DNA of 64,000 nt from Potentilla sterilis (taxonomy: Eukaryota > Streptophyta > Magnoliopsida > Rosales > Rosaceae): assembly GCA_963682095.1 (NCBI GenBank), contig OY821757.1:53627020-53691019 (forward strand), given 5' to 3'. Positions 45,205-55,487 of the stretch are shown here, piece after piece (the first letter of the stretch is position 1; the number at the start of each line of letters is the position of its first letter). The translations under genes and the position numbers were made by a program. The notes beneath the pieces were generated by a model. It was not told where the DNA came from. It did no database searches and saw nothing but the letters and a program-made list of their open reading frames with translations.

Positions 45205-46305
45205 ATGCAACCTATTATCAAGCCTTGGCCTACCAGGGGCTGGGTACTGGATGTTGTTGGAGAGATCCACCCCAATTCATCACTCCAACATAAATATTTG
45301 TTAATTGGTACAGATTTCTTCACTAAATGGGTTGAAGCCGTGCCTGTCAGGAATTGTGACGCCGCTATAGTTATCCGATTTATATTTCAGAATATTATTT
45401 GCAGATATGGCATTCCTGAATGTATAATGGCGGACAGGGGGGCAGCTTTTATGGCAGAGAAGACTCAAGAATTTCTGCAGGGATATGGTATTCAATTTCT
45501 CCATTCTTCCCCTTATTATGCTCAATTTAATGGTCAGGCAGAAGCCAGTAACAAGGTGATTCTCTCCATTCTCAAGCGGATGCTTGAAGACAACCCATGG
45601 ACATGGCATACTGAGCTAGATAACACTCTGTGGGCATACCGAACATCCAAAAGAACTCCTATAGGGACTATACCATATGCTTTGATGTATGGCCATGATG
45701 CAGTCTTACCCTTGGAGATTAATGTACAATCCCTTCGAGTTAGAGAGCAACATCAGTTGATTGGCGTTGACTATGTTCAAGCTCTAGAAGCTCTAGAGAA
45801 TATAATCATGGAAAAGAAGAAGGTTGCAAGAGCTTATGATAAAAGGACTAAGGGCAAGTCTTATGGTGAAGGCGATTTAGTTTGGAAAGCAATACTTCCC
45901 TTTGGCGAGCGCGACACAGGTCGTGGTAAGTGGTCTCCCAAATGGGAGGGTCCTTTTGTCATTAACCGGATTATCGGAAAGGGCGTTTATCAACTCAAAG
46001 ACATTGATGGTGAAGTCCACAAAAATCTCATTAATGGTCGTCATCTCAAGAAATATTTTCCAAGTGTCTGGGAATACGAGGACCCACTAGCTATGGTTGA
46101 GGCTAGGGGCAATCTTTTTCTTACCATTTCCATTCTCGCCTGGGGAACAACATCACTTCGTTTTCTTGGCTTTGCTTCACATTTCTGTACTCGCCTCAGC
46201 CGAAGTAAACTGAGGGACAACATAAGGAAATATCAAAAAACTTGCGTTTGCCATCCGCCAGAGCTGATTCCCCAAATTTTTGGAATTTTTCATTTTTTAC
46301 AGTGA
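45205..46305 (+). pseudogene. Integrase domain of element 2
   Basis: A long surviving frame of 366 codons with the DDE core: D in VLDVVGEI, D in MADRGAAF, E in GQAEASNK. The C-terminal module YGEGDLVWKA ... WEGPFVI ends KKYFPSVWEY. The frame runs past the element 1 stop into non-conserved sequence. The zinc-finger part (HLGVCGSHQSG, about 45045) is separated by a stop at 45034 and another near 45187, so no complete integrase is encoded. Confidence 0.85.
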
Positions 46306-46674
46306 AACTGATAGAGGTTCATTGAGATTTACTTGATCTCAATTCAATCCTAGGACCAATACCTCTGGTCCTCAATCTTATATTTGTATAAGGAAGACAA
46401 TATATGTGCTTTTCTGAAATTTCAATATATTCAATGACTTTGCGGTCAAAGTTTTTACAAAGTATGAAGGTTACAAATTAAAGAGCTATTAACTAGCTTT
46501 AAAACCATATCTATACTAAAGAACTTTGATCGATCAGAAGGAAGGTTTAAATTTCTATTCTGAACTCTGTTTGAGAATTCCTCCGACAAAAAGGTGGGCT
46601 TGAGGCAGGTTCATCTCCTCGGCTTGTCGATAAGGGATTTCCTTACTTCTCGTCATGCTCCTTGATTTCTGAAC
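46306..46674. other. Non-coding 3' region after integrase, element 2
   Basis: No gene. It contains caatatattcaatgactttgcggtcaaag (motif 46438-46451), matching the 3' regions at 12248 and 18156. Confidence 0.5.
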
Positions 46675-47115
46675 TCAACAGATACAACATTCTTCGCCCG
46701 CCAATTTTCCTAATTGACCCCACGAGAAAGGGGGTATTTTCTGGTCAGAAGAACAATGGGCAAGGATCCTCCACCCGCCATATCGAAGCAATCTAGATGT
46801 TACCATCTTTCTTGCCAGATCTTGCATAGATGGAAGTGTCAGCCGAAAGTCATTCCCAGTTTTCCCCCTAATGATGAGGAGCAATTGAAAGAACGGGACT
46901 GCGAGGCTGACAGATGACACCTAAGTCGGTACCCAGTATTATACCAAAGGAGAACGTGAAGAATATGACCAGATTTTGATCACCTATTCAGAAATCACGT
47001 CGTTCAGAGGCATAATACCAGATTATGCGACTTAGGATTTCGCTAATACCAGATTACACGACTTAGAGGTGTTCCTAGGAATATTTGGTTGTAATCTGGG
47101 GGGAAAAGATTGTGG
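46675..47115 (-). other. Possible small antisense transcription unit of element 2
   Basis: The counterpart of 20202-20830. Minus-strand TATA (47206-47213) is followed by ATGGCTTCCACAATC, encoding MASTIFSPQITTKYS, then a stop; an 81-codon frame (46920-46675) lies downstream. The start peptide matches element 1 (MASSIFS) although the rest has diverged. No family recognised. Confidence 0.33.
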
Positions 47116-47205
47116 AAGCCATAAGGGCTTTGAGGCGAAACTAGAGAAAAGAGTAGACAACATAGCGAAAACTGAATAATTGATCAATCTCAGTGAAGGG
47201 GTTTC

Positions 47206-47213
47206 TTTATATA
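47206..47213 (-). promoter_or_regulatory. TATA box of the small antisense unit, element 2
   Basis: Minus strand CTGCTATATAAAGAAACCCC; same relative place as 20881-20887. Confidence 0.55.
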
Positions 47214-47520
47214 GCAGAATGTGTAAGAAATCTAACGGTTGTGATTGATTCAGGTTTATCATGCGAACTGCCAAAATTTATTGTATAGTTATCACATTCA
47301 ACCGTTTTGCGTTAAGGACGGTAAAGGGGTTTAATATCAAGTCCTTGGAATTGATACTAGCAGTTAATGAACATTAAATCGAAGCGTTGATTTGTTAGTT
47401 AACGAAGCGGTTTGAAAAATTGTGCCAGATAAGTATGAATGAAGATGTGGGCTGAATTGTGTACATTGGACCATAGCAAAATAAGATAAAATATTTGTTA
47501 CTTAAGCCCAATCTACTTGG

Positions 47521-49042
47521 GAGGCATTGTCTTTAGTTTGTACAATTTCATCCCTAACCTCCCTATCTTGGTCTTCAACTGATCGATGTGGTCTGTGAGG
47601 TTTTCCTCTTCGGTTTGGTTTTGTTGAGTTTCTGCCTGAAAAACTGTTAAGAGTGCCCTTTGCTCACTCGCGTTTTAGAGACGTTCTGTTTGCCTGGCCC
47701 TGATAGCAGCTATCTTGTGGTCAAGCAGCTCCTTTTCCTTCTCTAGGCGAGCGATTTCGTTTTCATCATCGTCACCGGCAGCAGATACAATGGCAGAATA
47801 TTGGTTCACAGCGCTGGTAAGAGCTGCAGTTGAGTCCTGAGTCTTGATCTGCTGATTTGGAAGTGCATCCGAACTATCTTGAAGGAATCTTAGAAAGTCT
47901 GGGAGGGCCGCCAGGATTTTCTTCACTTTTATTTGAACCTCAGCAGGCAGGCGGTCAACTTGATTTTGCAATGTCTGGATAGAAGAATGGATTTTGGCCG
48001 CCACCTTTACATCCGCAGGGTCTACTCTTCCCAACTGCTGCATAAAGCTCCAGGCTTCTCTCACTTCAGGGAAATCTCTTTTGGGGGTTGGAAGTTTTAG
48101 AAGTGGATCTTCCCCTAGTGGAGGAATGGACATGCTCATCTTTAGAGGTTGAGGAGTTGGAACCTTGACAGGAGATACCCCAATCTGCATGCTCTGGCTA
48201 TGCAACATTGGAGTTTGTTCGCCAGAAACCTCATCATTCCTAGTTGCATTGGGAACTTCATTTACCTATATAAACATAATTGTGGTGAGGATTGGTAAAG
48301 GTACCATGAAAAGTACAAGAGACGAAGGATTTTAAGAGGTACCTCTGTCACAGGGGAGGCATCAGTCAAAAGCTCAACTTGTGGTTGCTCTTGAGGTTCT
48401 GGCAAAATTCCCAAGGAGAAACTGGAAATCTTGGTTGAACTCTCTCCAGCATCTGTATAGGTTCTAGTAGAAGAGGGGGGAGCTACATCTTCATCTCCCA
48501 AGATAACTACCTCAGGACTCAACAATATTTCCTCTTCGCCAACAGCTGCTTGGGGCACTGGATCATTTTCTGGTTGTATGGGAGCAATTTCTGGATTTTG
48601 TCCAACATCCGGCACAACCTCGGAAGCTTGTATAGCAGCAACTTCTTCAATCACTTGCTCTACAGAGAGAGTTGTAGTGATTAGAGGGACAATCTCGGCA
48701 ATGTTCGTAGTAATTGCCATGGGATTGTTTGGAATATTAGAAGTACCTATATCAGCAGGAAGAAAGCTTAGAAGTGGTACTTCAAATACAACATTCTCGT
48801 GAACCCATTGGTACTTTTTTCTAAACTGTTCACAAACTCGTTGGACTCTAGCGAAATCATGGACATCTTCGTCCCCCAACTCAAAATTACTAAGGGGAGA
48901 TGAATTGTGAGGTGACTCAGGAGACTCACCTGAAGGTACTTCAATCACAGCAGCAGTAGAGGTTGAAGTTGTTTTGCTTTTTTCCTTATTAATCCCTGTG
49001 GGAGAGATTTTATCAACTGCATCAGATTTGACATGTTAATTT
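47521..49042 (-). pseudogene. Antisense PMD-type gene of element 2: coiled-coil end
   Basis: The C-terminal exons of the antisense gene. 48948-48338 encodes an acidic, low-complexity region (IEVPSGESPESPHNSS). The donor ACAGAG|GTACCT (about 48340) pairs with acceptor TATAG (about 48267), giving VTE-VNEVPN at the same phase as element 1 (IVE-VDDDGV). The last exon carries the coiled coil (RLEKEKELLDHKIAAIRARQ), with a premature TAA at 47675; homology continues to about 47521 (IGRLGMKLYKLK). The 5' exons lie beyond the LARD-like insertion, at 54294-58432. Confidence 0.7.
49038..49042. repeat. Target-site duplication AATTT (left) of LARD-like element
   Basis: AATTT precedes TGAGAGGACC; at the right end the sequence is GTGACAATTTAAT, so AATTT recurs if its first A is shared with the LTR end (54293-54297). 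Confidence 0.7.
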
Positions 49043-50483
49043 TGAGAGGACCCGTCCCGGAAATTTCCCTCGGAAACTTCCGGAACAGCTCCTAAATAAT
49101 CCCAAGGAAACTAAAATAAGATTTCTTTGCTCCCAAACCGCCAACACCCACCCACTGGGAACAAAGTTGGACCGAATCGCCGCAATTCCGGAATCTGGTC
49201 AAATCTGGTCATCGGTCAACGCCGGTCAACACAGTCAACGGTCAACGTTGACTGGTCAACGGTCAACGGTCAGAGTCAAAGTTACTATTCATTTTACTGT
49301 TTAACCATTTTACTGTTACTATTTACCTTTTTACTGTTTACTAATTACTAATTACTGATTTACCAATTTACCATTTACCATTTACCAATTTACCTTTTTA
49401 CCTTTCTAATTTACTAATTTACCCTCGCCGCCGGCAGCAGCAGCGCCGCCGCCACCGCCGCCGCAGCTCCGCCACCGGAGGCCCAAACCACCTCCAGACC
49501 GGCCCAAATCCTTCCCCCAGCACCGCCACAGCCTCGGGAGTTCAACCCCGGCCTCTCCGCCGCCAAAAACTCACGCAGCCGCCGCGTACGGCGGCCGGTA
49601 CGGCGGCCCGAAACCCCCAAATTTCAAAACACACCAAAATCATCCAATCACACATCAAACAACACATAAACCACTCATTACAACATCCTACACACGAATT
49701 TAACATCAAAATCCAACAAAAAACATCACAATTACACTTTCCAATTTCAACTCAAAACCCTAGAAATTCAAAACGGAATTTCTACTTACCGAGGCCAAAT
49801 CGGATTAATTCCTTCCATGGAATTGCCGAGAGGGACGAGTTCTTCCTTTTCCTCCCCGGAATTAAGCCGATCGGTGGCCGGAAGTGCGAGTTCCGGCCTC
49901 ACCGATTTCCTCTGCTCTCGGGCCGAAACGGACCAACAGCGGCGCTACGCGCCACGCCGTCACCGCAGCGAGGGAGAGAAAGAGGAGTCGGGCCGATCGG
50001 CACCGGTGGCGCGCCGATCGGTGGCCGGGCGGCGAAAATCAGAAAAGGGGAGGAGGAGATCGGGCTCGGTCCGATCCTCGGGCCAAAAAGAAAAGAGGGG
50101 GAGAGAAAGAAAAAAGAGAAAAGAAAAAGAAGAGGAATATTCCCTCAAATTCTTAGAATATTCCCGTTTCCGGAATTATCCTCTCGTTTCTGGAAATTTT
50201 CGAAATCTCTCCCCGATTTTACGTCATAACTTTTTCCTACGGCGTCCGTTTCGCGTGTGCCGCGTGTCTACGAACTCGTACCGTGGTGCTCTACAACTTT
50301 CATGAAGACAACTTTTCAAAAATAACAACGGATCACCAAGTCAATTTTCCCCGCTAATAAAACTTTAAACATTTTCGAATTTAATCTTCGAACATACTTC
50401 CAATTACTCGTAATTTATGCTTTTAATAATTTATGAGAAAATTTATATAATTAACACAATTAAATCGGGTTCGGGATGTGACA
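49043..50483 (-). repeat. 3' LTR of LARD-like element
   Basis: TGAGAGGACC...GATGTGACA on the plus strand. Contains a taaccattttactgttactatttacc-type simple stretch, a GC-rich block (49425-49620) and an open frame (49817-50305) that is also present in the other LTR. Confidence 0.93.
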
Positions 50484-51335
50484 ATTCCTCCCCCCCTTAT
50501 AAAATTTCGTCCTCGAAATTTACGAGGCCACTAAACTCTCAGGTAGGGTACAATTATCTCATTGCCCCTTCCTAAACTGGCACACCCTTGCCAAACGTTG
50601 TAAAATTTAAACAACTCAACATTTCTAATGACAGAAAGATAACCAAACCAGTTGTAAGCCAAATATCAAATCAACAAATGTCTACTAATTTCAGGTTACT
50701 AAATCGAATCCAAATTCTTGTTGACCTCGTGGGCTCCATCTTAAGGAGATACTATGTCTAAAATTTTTGACATAATCTCCCCTTAAATTTTGATAGCCCT
50801 ACCTGCATAAGATTCACTAAAACACTTCTTATAACAGTTTATTATCACCGGGAGTTACCCGCTCCCCAATACAACATCCTCAACACCGACCATCACATAC
50901 CAAAAATACAAATTTCACAATTTCTAAAAATAATAGATTAAATCAATTCCAAAACTGAAACAAATAACCGATTAAAGATTAGATCAATATTCAAAATAAT
51001 TAATCCAAATAACTATCAGCGGTCAACCTCATTAGTCTATTCTCAAACAATTTAACGGGTTCAAGAAATTATTAAATTATAAACATTCTCATAACATTCA
51101 CGGGTTCGAGCATAAAATTTTGTTTTTCAACTTTGAAATCCACAACACATGAGTATTTATATATAAAACATAGGTACGTTTTATGAAAACCTCATTTAAA
51201 ACACATCAGCCTCGCTGATAACTCGAATAAACAAATATTCCTCTGTTTGAAATATATATTCAAGATCATATACGTTTGAAATCTATTCATAAAATCTCTT
51301 GACCATTCTCATTGGTCATATAAAATCTCAAACCC
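50484..51335. other. Interior of LARD-like element, AT-rich part
   Basis: Starts with the PPT (attcctcccccccttat). No coding frames on either strand. Confidence 0.6.
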
Positions 51336-51336
51336 G

Positions 51337-51597
51337 CTAGTTCGGGAATCTATTATAAACCGAAAGCCTCATAGAGGAAATATTCCCGAACTAGATAATA
51401 TAAAAATATAAAAATCTTAATCCACTGCTTCGGGAATCTATCAAAAGCTGAAAATCTCATAAATGAAATATTCCCGAAGCCACATCATATAATCGTACAA
51501 AACTCAATCAAGTCATATCATAATATAAAAGCTCAATCAACTGATGCGGGAATTTATTAAAACTGAAAGCCTCACAGAGGAAATATTCCCGCCATCA
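51337..51597. repeat. Three stem-loop units with covarying stems
   Basis: Unit 1 pairs CTAGTTCGGGAAT (51337-51349) with ATTCCCGAACTAG (51382-51394). Unit 2 pairs GCTTCGGGAAT (51427-51437) with ATTCCCGAAGC (51470-51480). Unit 3 pairs GATGCGGGAAT (51543-51553) with ATTCCCGCCATC (51586-51597). Each loop holds a gaaagcctca(t/c)agaggaaat core, itself able to pair (cctc/gagg) in units 1 and 3. Confidence 0.8.
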
Positions 51598-51665
51598 CAG
51601 TGAAAACATCCTCATGACCAAATCCCATTGGCCATGCAACAGGGAAATGTCTACCCACCACTGGA

Positions 51666-52065
51666 GCCTCGTCAGACTCCGGTCCGAGAGCCCTAATGAC
51701 TCCCCCCGTGTCTAAGTCTACTACCTAGACACGTCACCGCCTCAATATACACAACCATACGTCGACCACCGAGCGTGAATCTGACCTATATGGTCAAGTC
51801 GTCACCTCGCGTGGGATGAGGCCTCGCTAGCTAGCAATCACTATAATATAAAAATCTCAATATAGTGATGTCAACCAAAGCCTCGTCAGACTATGGTCCG
51901 AGAGCCCTAATGACTCCCCCCGTGTCTAAGTCTACTACCTAGACACGTGATCGCCTCAATATATACAAGGGCCCTGTGTCGACCACCGAGCGTGAATCTG
52001 ACCCATCCGGTCAAGTCGTCACCTCGCGTGGGAGGAGGCACCGCTAGCTAGCATCAACATAATAA
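51666..52065. repeat. 214-bp tandem duplication in LARD-like interior
   Basis: gcctcgtcagact...gtcacctcgcgtggga occurs at 51666 and 51880. It includes gactccccccgtgtctaagt and a ccgagcgtgaatctgacc block in both copies. Confidence 0.88.
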
Positions 52066-52147
52066 TCACGTGGACCATCGTGTGGTGAAAAACAAATCTC
52101 GAAATACATTTCCCTGATAAATCGACATGCCGAAAATCCAAAATACC

Positions 52148-52240
52148 CGGCAATCTCCATGCCGTCAAATCACAGATACCGGCAATCACCATGCCGTCAA
52201 ATCACAGATAACCGGCAATCACCATGCCGTCAAATCGAAA
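52148..52240. repeat. About 32-bp tandem repeat, three copies
   Basis: ccggcaatc(t/a)ccatgccgtcaaatc starts at 52148, 52179 and 52212. Confidence 0.9.
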
Positions 52241-52864
52241 ATACGTAAATCCCCAAAATAATATCGAAATAGATAATCAAAATCGGCATGTCGAGAAATT
52301 CCAATTAATAAACTCAACAAAATCCCCGGAAACTTCAGTTCCGGTCTACCGAGTAAATACTCAAATATTTTGAAATTATGAAATCTCATAGGAAAACTCA
52401 TTTTCCAGAGAAATATCAAAATCCAAATAAAATAGTACTGCTGTCAAAATCAAATCAAAACTAGATATTTCTTCAAATATCTCAGAAAATTTCAAAATTT
52501 CCTCATATAACTTTTCGTTTCAACAAAATACTTTCTCATCTAATCACCAAATTTCTTATGCTTTTCAAATCATTCATTTAAAAGAAACTCAATTTCGTTA
52601 AAATACTTGTGCATGTATTCATTTTCAAATGAAACGGATTTAATCACAACTATCAGACATACATAATCTCTAACATATAGGCCACTAAGGATTTATTTTT
52701 ATTTCTTTAACCCCAAAGAAACATATCCCCGATCAAAGCACAATATACCGATTATAGATAAAGCATGCATATAACAGAATTTAAAATAGAGTAATTTCAA
52801 CACAACTATTAGAGTACTCGAAATTCAAGAAAACCCATCAGAGTCATGGTCCGAGAGTTGAACC

Positions 52865-52877
52865 GGCTCTGATACCA
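52865..52877 (-). other. Primer-binding site of LARD-like element
   Basis: Minus strand TGGTATCAGAGCC, complementary to the initiator-Met tRNA 3' end, two bases inside the LTR. Confidence 0.9.
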
Positions 52878-52879
52878 TT

Positions 52880-54293
52880 TGAGAGGACCCGTCCCGGAAA
52901 TTTCCCTCGGAAACTTTCGGAACAGCTCCTAAATAATCCCAAGGAAACTAAAATAAGATTTCTTTGCTCCCAAACCGCCAACACCCACCCACTGGGAACA
53001 AAGTTGGACCGAATCGCCGCAATTCCGGAATCTGGTCAAATCTGGTCATCGGTCAACGCCGGTCAACGGTCAACGTTGACTGGTCAACGGTCAACGGTCA
53101 GAGCCAAAGTTACTATTCATTTTACTGTTTAACCTTTTTACTGTTACTATTTACCTTTTTACTGTTTACTAATTACTGATTTACCGTTTTACCAATTTAC
53201 CATTTACCAATTTACCTTTTTACATTTCTAATTTACTAATTTACCCTCGCCGCGGGCAGCAGCAGCGCCGCCGCCACCGCCGCCGCAGCTCCGCCACCGG
53301 AGGCCCAAACCACCTCCAGACCGGCCCAAATCCTTCCCCCAGCACCGCCACAGCCTCGGGAATTCAACCCCGGCCTCTCCGCCGCCAAAAACTCACACAA
53401 CCGCCGCGTACGGCGGCCGAAACCCCCAAATTTCAAAACTCACCAAAATCATCCAATCACACATCAAACAACACATAAACCACTCATTACAACATCCTAC
53501 ACACGAATTTAACATCAAAATCCAACAAAAAACATCACAATTACACTTTCCAATTTCAACTCAAAACCCTAGAAATTCAAAACGGAATTTCTACTTACCG
53601 AGGCCAAATCGGATTAATTCCTTCCATGGAATTGCCGAGAGGGACGAGTTCTTCCTTTTCCTCCCCGGAATTAAGCCGATCGGTGGCCGGAAGTGCGAGT
53701 TCCGGCCTCACCGATTTCCTCTGCTCTCGGGCCGAAACGGACCAACAGCAGCGCTACGCGCCACGCCGTCACCGTAGCGAGGGAGATAAGGAGGAGCCAG
53801 ACCGATCGGCACCGGTGGCGCGCCGATCGGTGGCCGGACGGCGAAAATCAGAAAAGGGGAGGAGGAGATCGGGCTCGGTCCGATCCTCGGGCCAAAAAGA
53901 AAAGAGGGGGAGAGAAAGAAAAAAGAGAAAAGAAAAAGAAGAGGAATATTCCCTCAAATTCTTAGAATATTCCTGTTTCCGGAATTATCCTCTCGTTTCT
54001 GGAAATTTCCGAAATCTCTCCCCGATTTTACGTCATAACTTTTTCCTACGGCGTCCGTTTCGCGTGTGCCGCGTGTCTACGAACTCGTACCGTCGTGCTC
54101 TACAACTTTCATGAAGACAACTTTTCAAAAATAACAACGGATCACCAAGTCAATTTTCCCCGCTAATAAAACTTTAAAACATTTTCGAATTTAATCTTCG
54201 AACATACTTCCAATTACTCGTAATTTATGCTTTTAATAATTTACGAGAAACTTTATATAATTAACACAATTAAATCGGGTTCGGGATGTGACA
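52880..54293 (-). repeat. 5' LTR of LARD-like element
   Basis: Partner of 49043-50483; differs by small indels (for example one fewer ggtcaacg and cggccggta unit) and few substitutions. Confidence 0.93.
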
Positions 54294-55487
54294 ATTTAAT
54301 AATAGATCTGTGGTGCAGTAACATAAATAAAATAAATACAGATCATTTACTGGCTCATGATCCTCAGGATCTGATTCTTCAGCAACGATTTGAGTTCTTC
54401 CTCTTTTTTAGGCATTTCTGCTGGTGGAGATCTGAGGGCCCTTTTTCTTTCCTTTACTTTTGCTTGATTTGTCAGGGGTCTTTAGTGAGGGAAATCAGTC
54501 AGTTGGTTTTCGTTTGAAAATTAATATATAGAGCAGTGAAAAACAAAGAAATACCTGCTCAGGGTCTATTTCAGGATAGAGAGGACCTCCATCAAGCACT
54601 TTCACATCCTCTGCAGTAAGGTACTGACGTTGATGGTTGAAGAGAGCTCTGAAGTAGTGAAGAGATTGTTTTTGAAAGAATTCTCCTCTGAGTTAGGCCC
54701 ACCAGACATGATACTCTTCAGTAGCTTCTCCAGAGATTTCTAGTTCAGGGCACTGTTCCAAATTTGGAAAATTGGCGGGTCGCAAGGCAGATACAAGATT
54801 AGCATCTTCATCAGCAGGGGTGTTTCTACTTGGCCGCCAGGTTGAGAACATGTTTAGACTTTGGATTGGGGGATAGGGGAGAAGCTGAGTCAAGCCAAAC
54901 TATCTGGCAAACAGCTGGGGGGCATATACTTCGACACCTTGCTCGCCCTTATCAGAAGAGAAGAGGGAAAGGTCCGCCATAGAGATGTATTGGAGGAACA
55001 ACCTCCGTCCTTCCTCACATTGGTTGGATAAGGGAAGGAAACCATCCTTCAAGGCCTTTGGATGTCTCTTGTGGAGCAGCATCTGTGCTTCTAAATAAAA
55101 GCCCTGAGCATCAGTATTGAAAATCATATCGAAACACACCGCATAGCCTTGACCATAGTTAGGTCTGCATCTAGCATAGGCGAGCCCCAACACTTTTTCT
55201 TCTGCAATCTTGTTGAGCTCAGGGGGTGCTAGTCTGGGGAAGTACATCTGAGACCAGATTTCTAAAATCCAAAGAGGTCCAGAAAATTTGCAGTTTAAAG
55301 GGGTGGCGGACAGAGTATGAAGGCACCGATATAGATGTGCTAACACTATTTGTACAAGGCCAATCTCCTTGCGTGCATACATAATTTCAGCCATTCTGCT
55401 ATAAGTTTTGGTCATCTTATTGGCGGTTGAACAAAACACGAACTTATTGAGCCAGAAATCTAAGAAGGCTATTTCACCTATATCATC
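54294..55487 (-). pseudogene. Antisense PMD-type gene of element 2: PMD core
   Basis: 55487-54900 encodes FLDFWLNKFVFCSTANKMTK, IGLVQIVLAHLYRCLHTL and SGPLWILEIWSQMYFP, aligned to 23880-23550 of element 1 and typical of the plant mobile domain. A stop at about 54900 interrupts it, then QLLPYPPIQSLNMFSTW (54880) continues the homology to about 54560. A downstream exon-like part lies toward 54294. The CACTA element at 55488 separates this from the N-terminal exon. Confidence 0.72.
55485..55487. repeat. Target-site duplication ATC (left) of CACTA element
   Basis: ATC precedes CACTACCAG and recurs at 57783-57785; 3-bp duplications are the rule for CACTA elements. Confidence 0.9.

Larger units (their letters stand above)
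49043..54293 (-). mobile_element. Coding-free LTR element (LARD-like), minus orientation
   Basis: 5,251 bp with LTRs of 1,441 and 1,414 bp (TGAGAGGACC...GGGATGTGACA on the plus strand) and a 2.4-kb interior with no gag or pol. The PPT (minus strand ATAAGGGGGGGAGGAAT, 50484-50500) and the PBS (minus strand TGGTATCAGAGCC, 52877-52865) fix the orientation. The minus-strand LTR start TGTCACATCCCG and the GGACGAAATTTTATAAGGGGGG tail resemble chromovirus (Tekay/Del-type) gypsy elements, a possible source of its enzymes. It lies within an intron-like part of the element 2 antisense gene. Confidence 0.88.

Noticed and set aside
49817..50305. 162-codon frame conserved at 53626-54114
   Set aside because: Both lie at the same place in the two LTRs of one element, so conservation reflects LTR identity. 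The product is low-complexity Arg/Ser/Lys-rich with no family features.
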